Below are positions 15,262 to 23,225 of a stretch of DNA of 50,632 bases, one piece after another. Under the pieces are notes generated by a model. That model was not told where the DNA came from and did no database searches. It saw only the letters and a list, made by a program, of their open reading frames with translations. Location of the stretch: NCBI GenBank assembly GCA_016297495.1, contig JAEDGN010000010.1, positions 1-50,632 of the forward strand, read 5' to 3'. The stretch is from Coprococcus sp. (GTDB taxonomy: Bacteria; Bacillota; Clostridia; Lachnospirales; Lachnospiraceae). A program made the translations under genes and the position numbers. Position 1 is the first letter of the stretch; the number at the start of each line of letters is the position of its first letter.

Positions 15262-15801
15262 TTATTTTGCGTATGGCATACCGAATAAACGGATTAATTC
15301 ACGAGCTTCTTCATCGGTCTTGGCTGTTGTAACAAAGATAACATCCATACCTCTTACTTTATCTACCTTATCGTATTCGATTTCAGGGAAGATCAGCTGC
15401 TCTTTGATACCAAGGGCATAATTACCTCTGCCATCGAAGGAGTTGGCGCTTACACCTCTGAAGTCACGTACTCGAGGTAATGCAAGGTTGATCAGACGAT
15501 CTGCGAAATCATACATCTTCTCACCGCGAAGTGTTACTTTACATCCGATTGGAAGTCCTTCTCTGATCTTGAAGTTGGCAATAGACTTTTTAGCCTTTGT
15601 GATGACTGCCTTCTGACCTGTGATGATTTCCATATCCTTAACTGCTGAATCCAATACTTTAGAGTTATCCTTTGCTTCGCCGACGCCCATGTTGACAACA
15701 ATCTTGTCAAGCTTCGGAACCTGCATGATATTTTTATAACCAAACTTTGAAATCATTGCAGGAACGATTTCATTGTTGTATTTCTCCTGTAATCTGTTCA
15801 C
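15262..15801 (-). CDS. rplE: Ribosomal protein L5
   Basis: 5S rRNA-binding protein, 179 aa. NRLQEKYNNEIVPAMISKFG, NMGVGEAKDNSKVL and RDFRGVSANSFDGRGNYALG identify it. An ATG at 15807 lies only 2 nt from the AAAGGAGG, whereas the GTG at 15801 is 8 nt away and reproduces the family N-terminus (M-N-R-L). The GTG start is therefore preferred. Confidence 0.96.
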   Translation of the reverse strand: MNRLQEKYNNEIVPAMISKFGYKNIMQVPKLDKIVVNMGVGEAKDNSKVLDSAVKDMEIITGQKAVITKAKKSIANFKIREGLPIGCKVTLRGEKMYDFADRLINLALPRVRDFRGVSANSFDGRGNYALGIKEQLIFPEIEYDKVDKVRGMDVIFVTTAKTDEEARELIRLFGMPYAK

Positions 15802-15823
15802 CGTCATGTCCTCCTTTCATCAA

Positions 15824-16144
15824 TTAGTCAATTACTACTGCAGCCTGGTCTTTAACTTTTGCTGCACGAACCTTCTTGCCATCAACGATCTGATACTGAA
15901 TTCTTGCAGGCTGACCATTATGCAGATACATAACATTTGAAGCATCGATAGGACCTTCTGTATGGATGATACCGCCCTGCTGATTAGCCATGGAAGGTTT
16001 TGTATGTTTGGTGATCATGTTAAGGCCTTCAACATATACAACGCCTTTTTTGTGGTTGATAGCAATAATCTTACCGGATTTACCTTTATCTTTACCAGCG
16101 ATAACCTGAACTGTATCGCCTTTTTTAATTCTCATTGCTGACAC
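15824..16144 (-). CDS. rplX: Ribosomal protein L24
   Basis: About 106-aa KOW-domain assembly initiator: MRIKKGDTVQVIAGKDKGKS and the loop LNMITKHTKPSMANQQGGII. Three starts compete. GTG 16153 sits on the RBS itself, GTG 16144 is 8 nt from AAGGAGG, and ATG 16135 is 17 nt away. GTG 16144 is chosen by spacing; ATG 16135 would give the minimal family length. Confidence 0.93.
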   Translation of the reverse strand: MSAMRIKKGDTVQVIAGKDKGKSGKIIAINHKKGVVYVEGLNMITKHTKPSMANQQGGIIHTEGPIDASNVMYLHNGQPARIQYQIVDGKKVRAAKVKDQAAVVID

Positions 16145-16157
16145 GGTCGCCACCTCC

Positions 16158-16526
16158 TTACAGAACTTCTGGTGCCAGTGAAACGATCTTCATGAACTGT
16201 TTTTCACGTAATTCTCTTGCTACTGGTCCAAAGATACGAGTTCCTCTTGGATTACCGTCATCCTTGATGATAACAGCAGCATTTTCGTCAAATCTGATAT
16301 ATGAACCATCTTTACGGCGAGCGCCTTTAACTGTACGAACAACAACAGCCTTAACAACATCGCCCTTCTTTACAACTCCACCTGGTGTTGCATCTTTGAC
16401 AGAAGCAACAATAATATCGCCGATATTGGCATATCTTCTTGTTGAACCGCCCATAACCCGGATACAGAGCAGTTCTTTCGCACCTGTATTATCAGCAACA
16501 CGAAGTCTTGTCTCCTGTTGAATCAT
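16158..16526 (-). CDS. rplN: Ribosomal protein L14
   Basis: 122-aa protein of the intersubunit face, exactly the standard length. MIQQETRLRVADNTGAKELL, GDIIVASVKDATPGG and NPRGTRIFGPVARELRE are diagnostic. It lies 30 nt after rpsQ and 13 nt before rplX. Confidence 0.98.
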   Translation of the reverse strand: MIQQETRLRVADNTGAKELLCIRVMGGSTRRYANIGDIIVASVKDATPGGVVKKGDVVKAVVVRTVKGARRKDGSYIRFDENAAVIIKDDGNPRGTRIFGPVARELREKQFMKIVSLAPEVL

Positions 16527-16556
16527 GACTTTACCTCCTGAATTCTCCGAAATAGA

Positions 16557-16814
16557 TTATTTAGCTCTTTCGATAATCTCAACAAGTCTCCATCTCTTAT
16601 CCTTGGATAACGGTCTTGTCTCCATTACTCTTACTCTGTCACCGATGTTGCATTCATTATTCTCATCGTGTGCTTTTAATTTGTAAGTTCTATCTACAAT
16701 CTTCTTGTACAGAGGATGTTTTACACGGTCTTCAATTGCAACAACAATCGTCTTATCCATCTTGTTGCTGACAACTTTGCCTACTCTTGTCTTTCTAAGA
16801 TTTCTTTCTTCCAC
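16557..16814 (-). CDS. rpsQ: Ribosomal protein S17
   Basis: 85-aa OB-fold protein binding 16S helix 11. RKTRVGKVVSNKMDKTIVVA and HPLYKKIVDRTYKLKAHDEN identify it. The start is GTG at 16814, 9 nt after AAAGGAGA; no suitable ATG exists. Confidence 0.97.
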   Translation of the reverse strand: MEERNLRKTRVGKVVSNKMDKTIVVAIEDRVKHPLYKKIVDRTYKLKAHDENNECNIGDRVRVMETRPLSKDKRWRLVEIIERAK

Positions 16815-16840
16815 GACAATAATCTCCTTTCTCCGCCCGA

Positions 16841-17050
16841 TTATTCAGCAGCATTTGCCTTTTCAGTGATCACTGTCTGAATTCTGGCAATATTCTTGCG
16901 AACTTCTTTAATTCTGCTTGTATTCTCTAACTGATTAGTAGCATTCTGGAATCTGAGGTTAAAGAGTTCCTTCTTAGCTTCTACTAATGCCTGAGCTAAC
17001 TCATCAGTGGACTTTTTCTGCAAATCTTTTACATATTCATTAGTTTTCAC
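16841..17050 (-). CDS. rpmC: Ribosomal protein L29
   Basis: Two-helix protein at the tunnel exit, about 69 aa. VKTNEYVKDLQKKSTDELAQ and KKELFNLRFQNATNQLENTS are typical. The GTG at 17050 is 8 nt from AAGGCGG and is favoured over the GTG at 17059, which overlaps it. The start lies inside the 3' end of rplP (11-nt overlap), indicating coupling. Confidence 0.95.
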   Translation of the reverse strand: MKTNEYVKDLQKKSTDELAQALVEAKKELFNLRFQNATNQLENTSRIKEVRKNIARIQTVITEKANAAE

Positions 17051-17477
17051 TGTTATCACCGCCTTCTAAATCTGCGCGAGAAACGATCTTACATTTAACA
17101 GGGAGCTTATGAGTAGCAAGACGAAGTGCTTCTTTAGCAACTTCTTCAGGAACGCCGGCAATTTCAAACATTACACGGCCCGGTTTAACAACTGCTACCC
17201 AGTATTCCAGTGTACCTTTACCGGAACCCATACGTGTTTCAGCTGGTTTTGTAGTTACAGGTTTATCAGGGAAAATTTTAATCCAAACTTTACCACCACG
17301 TTTGATGTAACGTGTCATAGCAATACGGGCTGCTTCGATCTGATTGGATTTGATCCAAGCCGGCTCCATAGCAACGATACCGTATTCACCATAGGAAATT
17401 GTATTACCACGCTGTGCCTTTCCGGCCATAGAGCCACGGAACTGCTTACGACGTTTTACTCTTTTTGGCATTAACAT
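17040..17477 (-). CDS. rplP: Ribosomal protein L16
   Basis: 145 aa; organises the A site and the peptidyl-transferase region. MPKRVKRRKQFRGSMAGKA, GYGIVAMEPAWI-like core (YGIVAMEPAWIKSNQIEAAR) and GKGTLEYWVAVVKPGRVMFE are diagnostic. ATG 17477 overlaps the rpsC stop (TAATG) and is 9 nt from GGGAG; the alternative ATG two codons later is the Bacillus-type start. Confidence 0.97.
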   Translation of the reverse strand: MLMPKRVKRRKQFRGSMAGKAQRGNTISYGEYGIVAMEPAWIKSNQIEAARIAMTRYIKRGGKVWIKIFPDKPVTTKPAETRMGSGKGTLEYWVAVVKPGRVMFEIAGVPEEVAKEALRLATHKLPVKCKIVSRADLEGGDNSEN

Positions 17478-18139
17478 TATTTATCGCTCCCTTCCTTATT
17501 AGCCTTTACTGGAAGAACTTCGCCATGGTAGATCCATGTCTTAACACCAACTTTACCATAAGTTGTGTTAGCTTCTGCGAAGCCGTAATCGATGTCTGCT
17601 CTTAATGTCTGAAGTGGAATAGTACCTTCACTGTAGAACTCTGTACGTGCCATATCAGCACCGCCCAGACGTCCGCTGACGCTTGTCTTGATACCCTTTA
17701 CACCGCCTCTGGAGCGCATTGTCTTCTGCATGGAAGATTTCATGGCTCTTCTGAAGGAGATACGGTTCTCAAGCTGTGCTGCGATGTTTTCTGCAACAAG
17801 CTGTGCATCACACTCAGGGAGTTTAACTTCTTTGATATCAATTAAAAGCTTCTTGTCTGTGAACTTCTTGAGTTCAGCTTTTACTTTTTCAATTTCGGAA
17901 CCCTGACGTCCGATAACAACGCCCGGTTTAGCTGTGTAAACGATGACTTTTAATCTGTCGGATGCTCTCTCGATCTCAATCTTGGAAACACCGGCACTGT
18001 ATAATCTCTTCTTCAGGTATGTTCTGATGTTGTGATCTTCGATCAGATTATCAGCAAAATCTGCTTCAGCATACCATTTAGAATTCCAATCCTTAATAAT
18101 ACCGACTCTGAGGCCGTGAGGATTAACTTTCTGTCCCAT
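17477..18139 (-). CDS. rpsC: Ribosomal protein S3
   Basis: 220 aa; part of the mRNA entry tunnel. N-terminal MGQKVNPHGLRVGIIKDWNS, KH domain with PGVVIGRQGSEIEK, and C-terminal SGRLGGADMARTEFYSEGTI. It is 13 nt after rplV and overlaps the rplP start by one base. Confidence 0.98.
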   Translation of the reverse strand: MGQKVNPHGLRVGIIKDWNSKWYAEADFADNLIEDHNIRTYLKKRLYSAGVSKIEIERASDRLKVIVYTAKPGVVIGRQGSEIEKVKAELKKFTDKKLLIDIKEVKLPECDAQLVAENIAAQLENRISFRRAMKSSMQKTMRSRGGVKGIKTSVSGRLGGADMARTEFYSEGTIPLQTLRADIDYGFAEANTTYGKVGVKTWIYHGEVLPVKANKEGSDK

Positions 18140-18152
18140 TGCTTACTCCTCC

Positions 18153-18539
18153 TTATCTTTCATTCAGCACGATGGTGATGTGGCTCATTCTCTTCTCGAT
18201 TCTGTAAGCTCTACCCTGTGCTCTAGGCTGAATTCTCTTCATGATCGGGCCATTGCTTGCGTAACATTCTTCAACGTACAGCTTGCTTCTGTCCATACCA
18301 TTGTTGTTTTCTGCGTTTGCAATTGCTGATTTTAATAATTTATCAATAACTGTAGAAGCATATCTTGGGTTATATGCTAAAATTGCTAATGCTGCATCTA
18401 CATCCTTGCCTCTGATTGCATCAAGAACGAAACAAGCTTTCTGAACAGGAACTCTTGCATAAGACAACTTTGCGCTTGGTCTTGTATCCTTGTTGCTGTT
18501 TCTTTCTCTCTTGATCTGGGATCTATGTCCTTTAGCCAT
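18153..18539 (-). CDS. rplV: Ribosomal protein L22
   Basis: 128 aa; its beta hairpin lines the nascent-peptide exit tunnel. ARVPVQKACFVLDAIRGKDV, AENNNGMDRSKLYVEECYAS and the loop RIQPRAQGRAYRIEKRMSHI are diagnostic. Standard position between rpsS and rpsC. Confidence 0.98.
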   Translation of the reverse strand: MAKGHRSQIKRERNSNKDTRPSAKLSYARVPVQKACFVLDAIRGKDVDAALAILAYNPRYASTVIDKLLKSAIANAENNNGMDRSKLYVEECYASNGPIMKRIQPRAQGRAYRIEKRMSHITIVLNER

Positions 18540-18569
18540 GGATGAAAGCCTCCTTTCAAACTATAATCA

Positions 18570-18848
18570 TTAACGTCTTGATTTCTTCTCGTCTTTGCCA
18601 TGTCCTCTGTATGTTCTTGTTGCTACAAATTCTCCTAATTTGTGACCAACCATATCTTCTGTAATGTATACAGGAACATGTTTTCTGCCATCGTGTACTG
18701 CGATTGTATGTGAAACCATCTGTGGGAAAATAGTTGAACGGCGTGACCATGTCTTAATAACTGACTTATCGCCTGCTGCGTTCATAGCATCTACTTTTTT
18801 AAGTAAGCTTTCATCTGCAAATGGTCCTTTTTTAAGTGATCTGGCCAT
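18570..18848 (-). CDS. rpsS: Ribosomal protein S19
   Basis: 92-aa head protein forming a heterodimer with S13. MARSLKKGPFADESLLKKVD, TWSRRSTIFPQMVSHTIAVH and GHKLGEFVATRTYRGH are family signatures. 12 nt after rplB. Confidence 0.98.
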   Translation of the reverse strand: MARSLKKGPFADESLLKKVDAMNAAGDKSVIKTWSRRSTIFPQMVSHTIAVHDGRKHVPVYITEDMVGHKLGEFVATRTYRGHGKDEKKSRR

Positions 18849-18860
18849 GATCTAACCTCC

Positions 18861-19703
18861 TTATTTAATCACGCTTCCGTCGCGTCTTCTTACGATCATC
18901 TTGTTAGACTGTTTGTTCTTCTTACGGGTCTTGTAACCAAGAGCCGGCTTGCCCCATGGTGTCATAGGACCGGAGCGACCGATCGGTGCACGTCCTTCAC
19001 CACCACCGTGTGGATGATCGTTAGGGTTCATAACGGAACCACGAACAGTAGGTCTGATACCCATATGACGTTTACGTCCTGCTTTACCAATATTGATCAG
19101 CTCGTGGTCGATATTGCCAACCTGACCAACAGTAGCTCTTGCCTGGATCGGTACCATTCTCATTTCGCCGGATGGCAGTCTCAGTGTGGCATATTTGCCT
19201 TCCTTAGCCATCAGCTGTGCTGCATTACCTGCTGAACGAACAAGCTGTCCGCCTTTGCCAGGATGTAACTCAACATTATGGATCATTGTACCTACAGGAA
19301 TCTGAGCCAGAGGTAAACAGTTGCCAAGTCTCACTTCAGCTTCAGGTCCGTTCATGATTGTAGCACCAACCTGTAAACCGTTAGGAGCAATAATATATGC
19401 TTTCTCACCATCTGCATAGCAGATCAGAGCGATATTGGCTGTTCTGTTTGGATCGTATTCGATAGCCTTTACTGTAGCAGGAATACCATCTTTATATCTC
19501 TTAAAATCAATGATTCTGTATTTTCTCTTAGCACCGCCGCCGCGATGTCTTACTGTGATCTTACCCTGTGCATTACGACCAGCCTTGCTGCTCTTGGATA
19601 CTGTAAGGGATTTCTCAGGAGTTGTCTTTGTGATCTCAGAGAAATCTGAACCGGTCATATGTCTTCTGGAAGGTGTATATGGGTTATATGTCTTGATACC
19701 CAT
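18861..19703 (-). CDS. rplB: Ribosomal protein L2
   Basis: 280-aa protein essential for peptidyl transfer and subunit joining. GIKTYNPYTPSRRHMTGSDF at the start; VRGSVMNPNDHPHGGGEGRA contains the conserved histidine region close to the catalytic centre. The frame extends six codons upstream, but AAAGGAG is 8 nt from the ATG at 19703, which gives the family N-terminus. Confidence 0.98.
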   Translation of the reverse strand: MGIKTYNPYTPSRRHMTGSDFSEITKTTPEKSLTVSKSSKAGRNAQGKITVRHRGGGAKRKYRIIDFKRYKDGIPATVKAIEYDPNRTANIALICYADGEKAYIIAPNGLQVGATIMNGPEAEVRLGNCLPLAQIPVGTMIHNVELHPGKGGQLVRSAGNAAQLMAKEGKYATLRLPSGEMRMVPIQARATVGQVGNIDHELINIGKAGRKRHMGIRPTVRGSVMNPNDHPHGGGEGRAPIGRSGPMTPWGKPALGYKTRKKNKQSNKMIVRRRDGSVIK

Positions 19704-19804
19704 TTTTTTCACTCCTTTCAAGTGTCTGATTTATTGTCATGCTTGTTTGCATATAGTCGTCGAATTTCGCTTCCGCTCATTCGCATTAAGCTGTTCTCTG
19801 TATT

Positions 19805-20104
19805 TTACAGACCTTCGAAGATCTCGATATCAGCACTTTCTGCTGTCAGCTTAACGATTGCTTTCTTTGTCTTTGCTGTCTTGCCAAATGTCATACCACG
19901 TCTCTTTGTTTTGCCATCATAATTCATGGTGTTGACACTTGCAACCTTTGTTCCTGCGAACATTTTTTCAACAGCTTCCTTAACCTGAGTCTTTGTTGCA
20001 TCCGGATGAACCAGGAATGTATACTTCTTATCAGCCATTGCATTCATACTCTTTTCAGTGATGACTGGTTTGAGGATGACATCATAATATTTTAAATCTG
20101 CCAT
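19805..20104 (-). CDS. rplW: Ribosomal protein L23
   Basis: 99-aa protein at the exit tunnel, docking site for trigger factor and SRP. LKPVITEKSMNAMADKKYTF and the NTMNYDGKTKRRG loop are characteristic. The start codon overlaps the rplD stop by one base (TAATG). A 101-nt gap to rplB holds no gene. Confidence 0.98.
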   Translation of the reverse strand: MADLKYYDVILKPVITEKSMNAMADKKYTFLVHPDATKTQVKEAVEKMFAGTKVASVNTMNYDGKTKRRGMTFGKTAKTKKAIVKLTAESADIEIFEGL

Positions 20105-20724
20105 TATGCATAAACCTCCTGAATTGTTGCAACCGCATCCTGTGTCAGTACTAATGTATCATACTTCAGAATGTCGTAAACGTTGATAGTGTTTGTTAAA
20201 GCTGTCTTAACTGTCGGGATGTTGTTGGCGGACTTGATAACTGTATCATTCTTCTCGCCTAAAACAACCAGTGCCTTGGAAACCTTTAAGTTGTCCATAA
20301 CAGCCGCGAATTTCTTTGTCTTGATCTCATCAAGTTCAAAGGAATCAAGAACGATCAGCTTGCTCTCATTAACCTTTGTTGTTAATGCAGACTTCAGCGC
20401 AAGTCTTCTTTCCTTCTTGTTTAATTTAATTTCGTAATCTCTTGGCTTCGGAGCAAATACGACACCGCCGCCTGTCCACTGTGGAGATCTTGTTGAACCC
20501 TGTCTTGCATGACCTGTTCCCTTCTGTCTCCACGGCTTTCTGCCGCCGCCGCTTACTTCTGAACGTGTCTTTGCACTCTGAGTACCCTGACGGGATGCTG
20601 CCAGCTGAGCAACTACAGCCTTGTGCATCAGATTCACATTAACTTCTACACCAAATACGGCATCATCCAGTTCGATTTCTCCAACCTGATTGCCTTCAAT
20701 ATTGTAAACAGATAATTTTGCCAT
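20104..20724 (-). CDS. rplD: Ribosomal protein L4
   Basis: 206 aa; an extended loop (GGGRKPWRQKGTGHARQGST) reaches the exit tunnel constriction. In several bacteria L4 represses the S10 operon by binding its leader, which is relevant for the structured leader upstream of rpsJ in this window. It lies 27 nt after rplC and overlaps rplW by one base. Confidence 0.98.
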   Translation of the reverse strand: MAKLSVYNIEGNQVGEIELDDAVFGVEVNVNLMHKAVVAQLAASRQGTQSAKTRSEVSGGGRKPWRQKGTGHARQGSTRSPQWTGGGVVFAPKPRDYEIKLNKKERRLALKSALTTKVNESKLIVLDSFELDEIKTKKFAAVMDNLKVSKALVVLGEKNDTVIKSANNIPTVKTALTNTINVYDILKYDTLVLTQDAVATIQEVYA

Positions 20725-20751
20725 CTGTAATGTCCTCCTTTCTCAAAGCAA

Positions 20752-21381
20752 TTAAGCTTTTACTGATTCCTTCAGCATTACTAAAGATTTCTTTGGTCCA
20801 GGTACAGCACCTTTAACCAGAATCAGATTCTTCTCAGCATCCACTCTGACAACTTCAAGGTTCTGAACTGTAACTCTTACTGCGCCCATATGACCAGGCA
20901 TATGTTTGCCCTTAAATACGCGGCCCGGAGTTGTAGCTGATCCGTTAGAACCTGCATGTCTGTGATACTTGGAACCATGAGCCATAGGTCCTCTGGACTG
21001 TCCATGTCTCTTGATGGCACCCTGGAAGCCTTTACCCTTTGATTTAGCTGTTGCATCTACCTTATCGCCTGCAGCAAATACATCTGCTTTAATCTCCTGG
21101 CCTAAAGTATAGCTTTCAGCATCTTCCAGTCTGAATTCCTTCAGAAATCTCTTTGCCGGAACACCAGCTTTTGCAAAATGGCCTTTTGTCGGTTTGTTAA
21201 CCAGTTTTTCTCTGATATCGCCAAAACCAACCTGGACTGCACTGTAACCGTCATTCTCTACTGTCTTCACCTGTGTAACAACACATGGTCCAGCCTGCAG
21301 AACAGTTACAGGTGTTAAAACTCCGTCTTCACCGAAGACCTGAGTCATACCAACTTTTGTTGTTAAAATTGCTTTCTTCAT
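20752..21381 (-). CDS. rplC: Ribosomal protein L3
   Basis: 209 aa; an assembly-initiating protein with a loop close to the peptidyl-transferase centre. KKAILTTKVGMTQVFGEDG at the start and GPMAHGSKYHRHAGSNGSAT plus GRVFKGKHMPGHMGAVRVTV in the loop region are diagnostic. It follows rpsJ after 128 nt that contain a GNRA hairpin. Confidence 0.98.
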   Translation of the reverse strand: MKKAILTTKVGMTQVFGEDGVLTPVTVLQAGPCVVTQVKTVENDGYSAVQVGFGDIREKLVNKPTKGHFAKAGVPAKRFLKEFRLEDAESYTLGQEIKADVFAAGDKVDATAKSKGKGFQGAIKRHGQSRGPMAHGSKYHRHAGSNGSATTPGRVFKGKHMPGHMGAVRVTVQNLEVVRVDAEKNLILVKGAVPGPKKSLVMLKESVKA

Positions 21382-21413
21382 TAAGAATGCACCTCCTGTT
21401 TAAATCTACAGCG

Positions 21414-21429
21414 GAACGCTTACGCGTTC
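21414..21429 (-). repeat. GNRA-tetraloop hairpin between rpsJ and rplC
   Basis: Minus strand GAACGC-GTAA-GCGTTC: a perfect 6-bp stem with a GUAA tetraloop. There is no U-run, so it is not a terminator; it may stabilise or punctuate the mRNA. Confidence 0.5.
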
Positions 21430-21509
21430 ATCCTAGACGCATTGAGTACATCTTCGACTTTCGTCCGAATCTATATCAACCCAATACCTAAGGATTGTTT
21501 TCAATGTTA

Positions 21510-21827
21510 TTATTTTGTTTTCATCTTAATGTCGATGTAAACGCCAGCAGGCATTTCCAGTCTGGATAATGCATCAACTGTCTTCTGAGTTGGAGCGATG
21601 ATATCGATCAATCTTTTGTGCGTACGCTGTTCAAATTGTTCTCTGGAATCTTTATATTTATGAACCGCCCTTAAAATTGTAACCACTTCTTTCTTTGTAG
21701 GAAGTGGAACCGGTCCGCTCACCTTAGATCCCGTCTTCTTTACAGTTTCGATAATTTTGCCAGCGCTCTGATCGATCAGTTTGTGATCATACGCTTTGAG
21801 TGTAATTCTCATTACTTGACTTGCCAT
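21510..21827 (-). CDS. rpsJ: Ribosomal protein S10
   Basis: 105-aa head protein, also the NusE antitermination partner. MRITLKAYDHKLIDQSAGKI, GPVPLPTKKEVVTILR and THKRLIDIIAPTQKTVDAL are diagnostic. AAAAGGAGG precedes ATG 21827 by about 11 nt; ATG 21812 (MRITLK) is the alternative, Bacillus-like start. First gene of the supercluster, behind its main promoter and leader. Confidence 0.97.
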   Translation of the reverse strand: MASQVMRITLKAYDHKLIDQSAGKIIETVKKTGSKVSGPVPLPTKKEVVTILRAVHKYKDSREQFEQRTHKRLIDIIAPTQKTVDALSRLEMPAGVYIDIKMKTK

Positions 21828-22055
21828 AAAAAAAGCCGCCTCCTTTTCGCACTATTCATTAAGTACGACAAGCGGTGACTGTACACTATCCCGTGTGTTT
21901 CCTTATCTCCACACACACTTCTTCTGCTCATTGTCAGACTCTCTTAACTTTGTACAGTGACTTGTCGCCAGTTTTCTAACTTGACATTCGCTCCACGGAA
22001 CACCTGCGCAACCCTCGCAGCAACCTCACGCTTCTCAGCTATCAATGTCACAAGC
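21828..22055 (-). promoter_or_regulatory. Structured 5' leader of the S10 operon
   Basis: About 228 nt between the inferred start and rpsJ. A long stem closes 21866-21967: CGACAAG / CTTGTCG outside, then ACTGTACA / TGTACAGT after an asymmetric internal loop. Inside it a second hairpin pairs GTGTGT with ACACAC (about 21893-21916). The stem ends about 20 nt before the rpsJ RBS. S10 leaders that bind L4 are known in Enterobacteria and have been proposed in Bacilli; whether this one belongs to either group cannot be decided here. Confidence 0.6.
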
Positions 22056-22061
22056 TTTTTT

Positions 22062-22090
22062 ATTATACAATGCATATTTTAGAAATGCAA
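22062..22090 (-). promoter_or_regulatory. Main sigma-A promoter of the S10 operon
   Basis: On the minus strand, TTGCAT (22090-22085), a 17-nt spacer and TATAAT (22067-22062). It drives the ribosomal supercluster and lies back to back with the plus-strand promoter at 22184. Confidence 0.88.
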
Positions 22091-22183
22091 GTAATTTTTT
22101 AAAAAAATGTCACTTTTTTTGTTTGAATTTAAATACACAAAATTTCATTCGATGAAGCATCATCTTCTTCTGATATAAAAATC

Positions 22184-22212
22184 TTGTACATTTCCCTTTC
22201 TTCTTTTATAAT
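22184..22212 (+). promoter_or_regulatory. Sigma-A promoter of the methyltransferase gene
   Basis: TTGTAC (22184-22189), 17-nt spacer, TATAAT (22207-22212), 38 nt before the ATG at 22251. Confidence 0.82.
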
Positions 22213-22250
22213 GGATAAAAGACTGAATGATGAAATATACGGAGGCTATT

Positions 22251-23117
22251 ATGTGGACAGCTGATAACTGGAAAGATTACGAAGTGATAGATACATGCAA
22301 TGGAGAGAAACTGGAACGCTGGGGACAGTATATACTGGTCCGCCCGGATCCCCAGGTCATCTGGGATACCCCGAAGACAGACCGCCGTTGGAAGAAGATG
22401 AACGGTCATTATCACCGCAGCAATAAGGGCGGCGGAGAATGGGAATTCTTTGATTTACCGGAACAGTGGACCATCCGCTACGAGAAGCTTGGTCTGGCAT
22501 TCAACCTGAAGCCATTCAGCTTCAAGCATACAGGACTGTTCCCTGAGCAGGCCGCCAACTGGGACTGGTTTTCTTCTATTATAAAGAAAGCCAACCGACC
22601 GATCAAAGTGCTGAACCTTTTTGCCTACACAGGCGGTGCTACCTGCGCAGCAGCAAAGGCCGGTGCCCACGTCACCCATGTGGACGCATCCAAAGGCATG
22701 GTAGGCTGGGCGAAAGAAAACGCCAAACTATCCGGCCTGCCCGACACCAGTGTCCGCTGGATCGTAGATGATTGTCAGAAATTCGTTGAACGGGAGATCC
22801 GACGGGGCAATCATTACGATGCCATTATTATGGATCCGCCTTCCTACGGCAGAGGTCCTAAAGGTGAGATCTGGAAAATCGAGACATCTATTTATCCATT
22901 CATTCAATTATGCGAAAAACTTCTAAGCGATGACCCGTTATTTTTCCTCGTGAACTCTTATACAACAGGTCTGCAGCCTGCTGTTCTGACTTATATGTTG
23001 TCTACAGTTCTGACTCCAACACATAAGGGGCATGTTGTCTCTGATGAGGTGGGGCTGCCCGTTTCCGGCAATGGACTGGTATTGCCATGCGGCGCATCAG
23101 GGCGCTGGGAAGCCTGA
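22251..23117 (+). CDS. Class I SAM-dependent methyltransferase, RlmI/RlmK-like
   Basis: 288 aa. The SAM-binding core is clear: motif I LNLFAYTGGATCAAAKAGA, motif II VTHVDASKGMVGWAKEN, an acidic segment WIVDDCQKFVEREI and the catalytic-type motif IIMDPPSYGRG. This resembles the C-terminal catalytic half of 23S rRNA m5C/m7G methyltransferases of the RlmI/RlmK group, but the N-terminal PUA domain is absent; a small beta-rich region (GEKLERWGQYILVRPDPQVI) takes its place. The substrate is probably rRNA, unproven. ATG 22251 has CGGAGG 7 nt upstream; the longer frame from 22227 lacks an RBS. It is divergent from the S10 operon and single, followed by a bidirectional terminator. Confidence 0.85.
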   Translation: MWTADNWKDYEVIDTCNGEKLERWGQYILVRPDPQVIWDTPKTDRRWKKMNGHYHRSNKGGGEWEFFDLPEQWTIRYEKLGLAFNLKPFSFKHTGLFPEQAANWDWFSSIIKKANRPIKVLNLFAYTGGATCAAAKAGAHVTHVDASKGMVGWAKENAKLSGLPDTSVRWIVDDCQKFVEREIRRGNHYDAIIMDPPSYGRGPKGEIWKIETSIYPFIQLCEKLLSDDPLFFLVNSYTTGLQPAVLTYMLSTVLTPTHKGHVVSDEVGLPVSGNGLVLPCGASGRWEA

Positions 23118-23126
23118 GATATATAA

Positions 23127-23192
23127 AAGAAAAGCATAGAACACCGGCACCCAACAGGAGAGGTTGATGGAACCGGGTTCTATGCTTTTCTT
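23127..23192 (+). terminator. Bidirectional terminator between methyltransferase and SDR genes
   Basis: A 16-bp perfect outer stem (AAGAAAAGCATAGAAC / GTTCTATGCTTTTCTT) closes a loop with inner GC pairing (CCGG / CCGG). The T-rich and A-rich arms serve both convergent genes. Confidence 0.85.
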
Positions 23193-23225
23193 CCTTTAAA
23201 ATACTACCTATGCAATTATGACCTC

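Noticed and set aside
855..22090. Insertion sequence or other disruption inside the ribosomal cluster
   Set aside because: All genes from rpsJ to rplQ are present in canonical order and full length; the longer gaps contain hairpins only.
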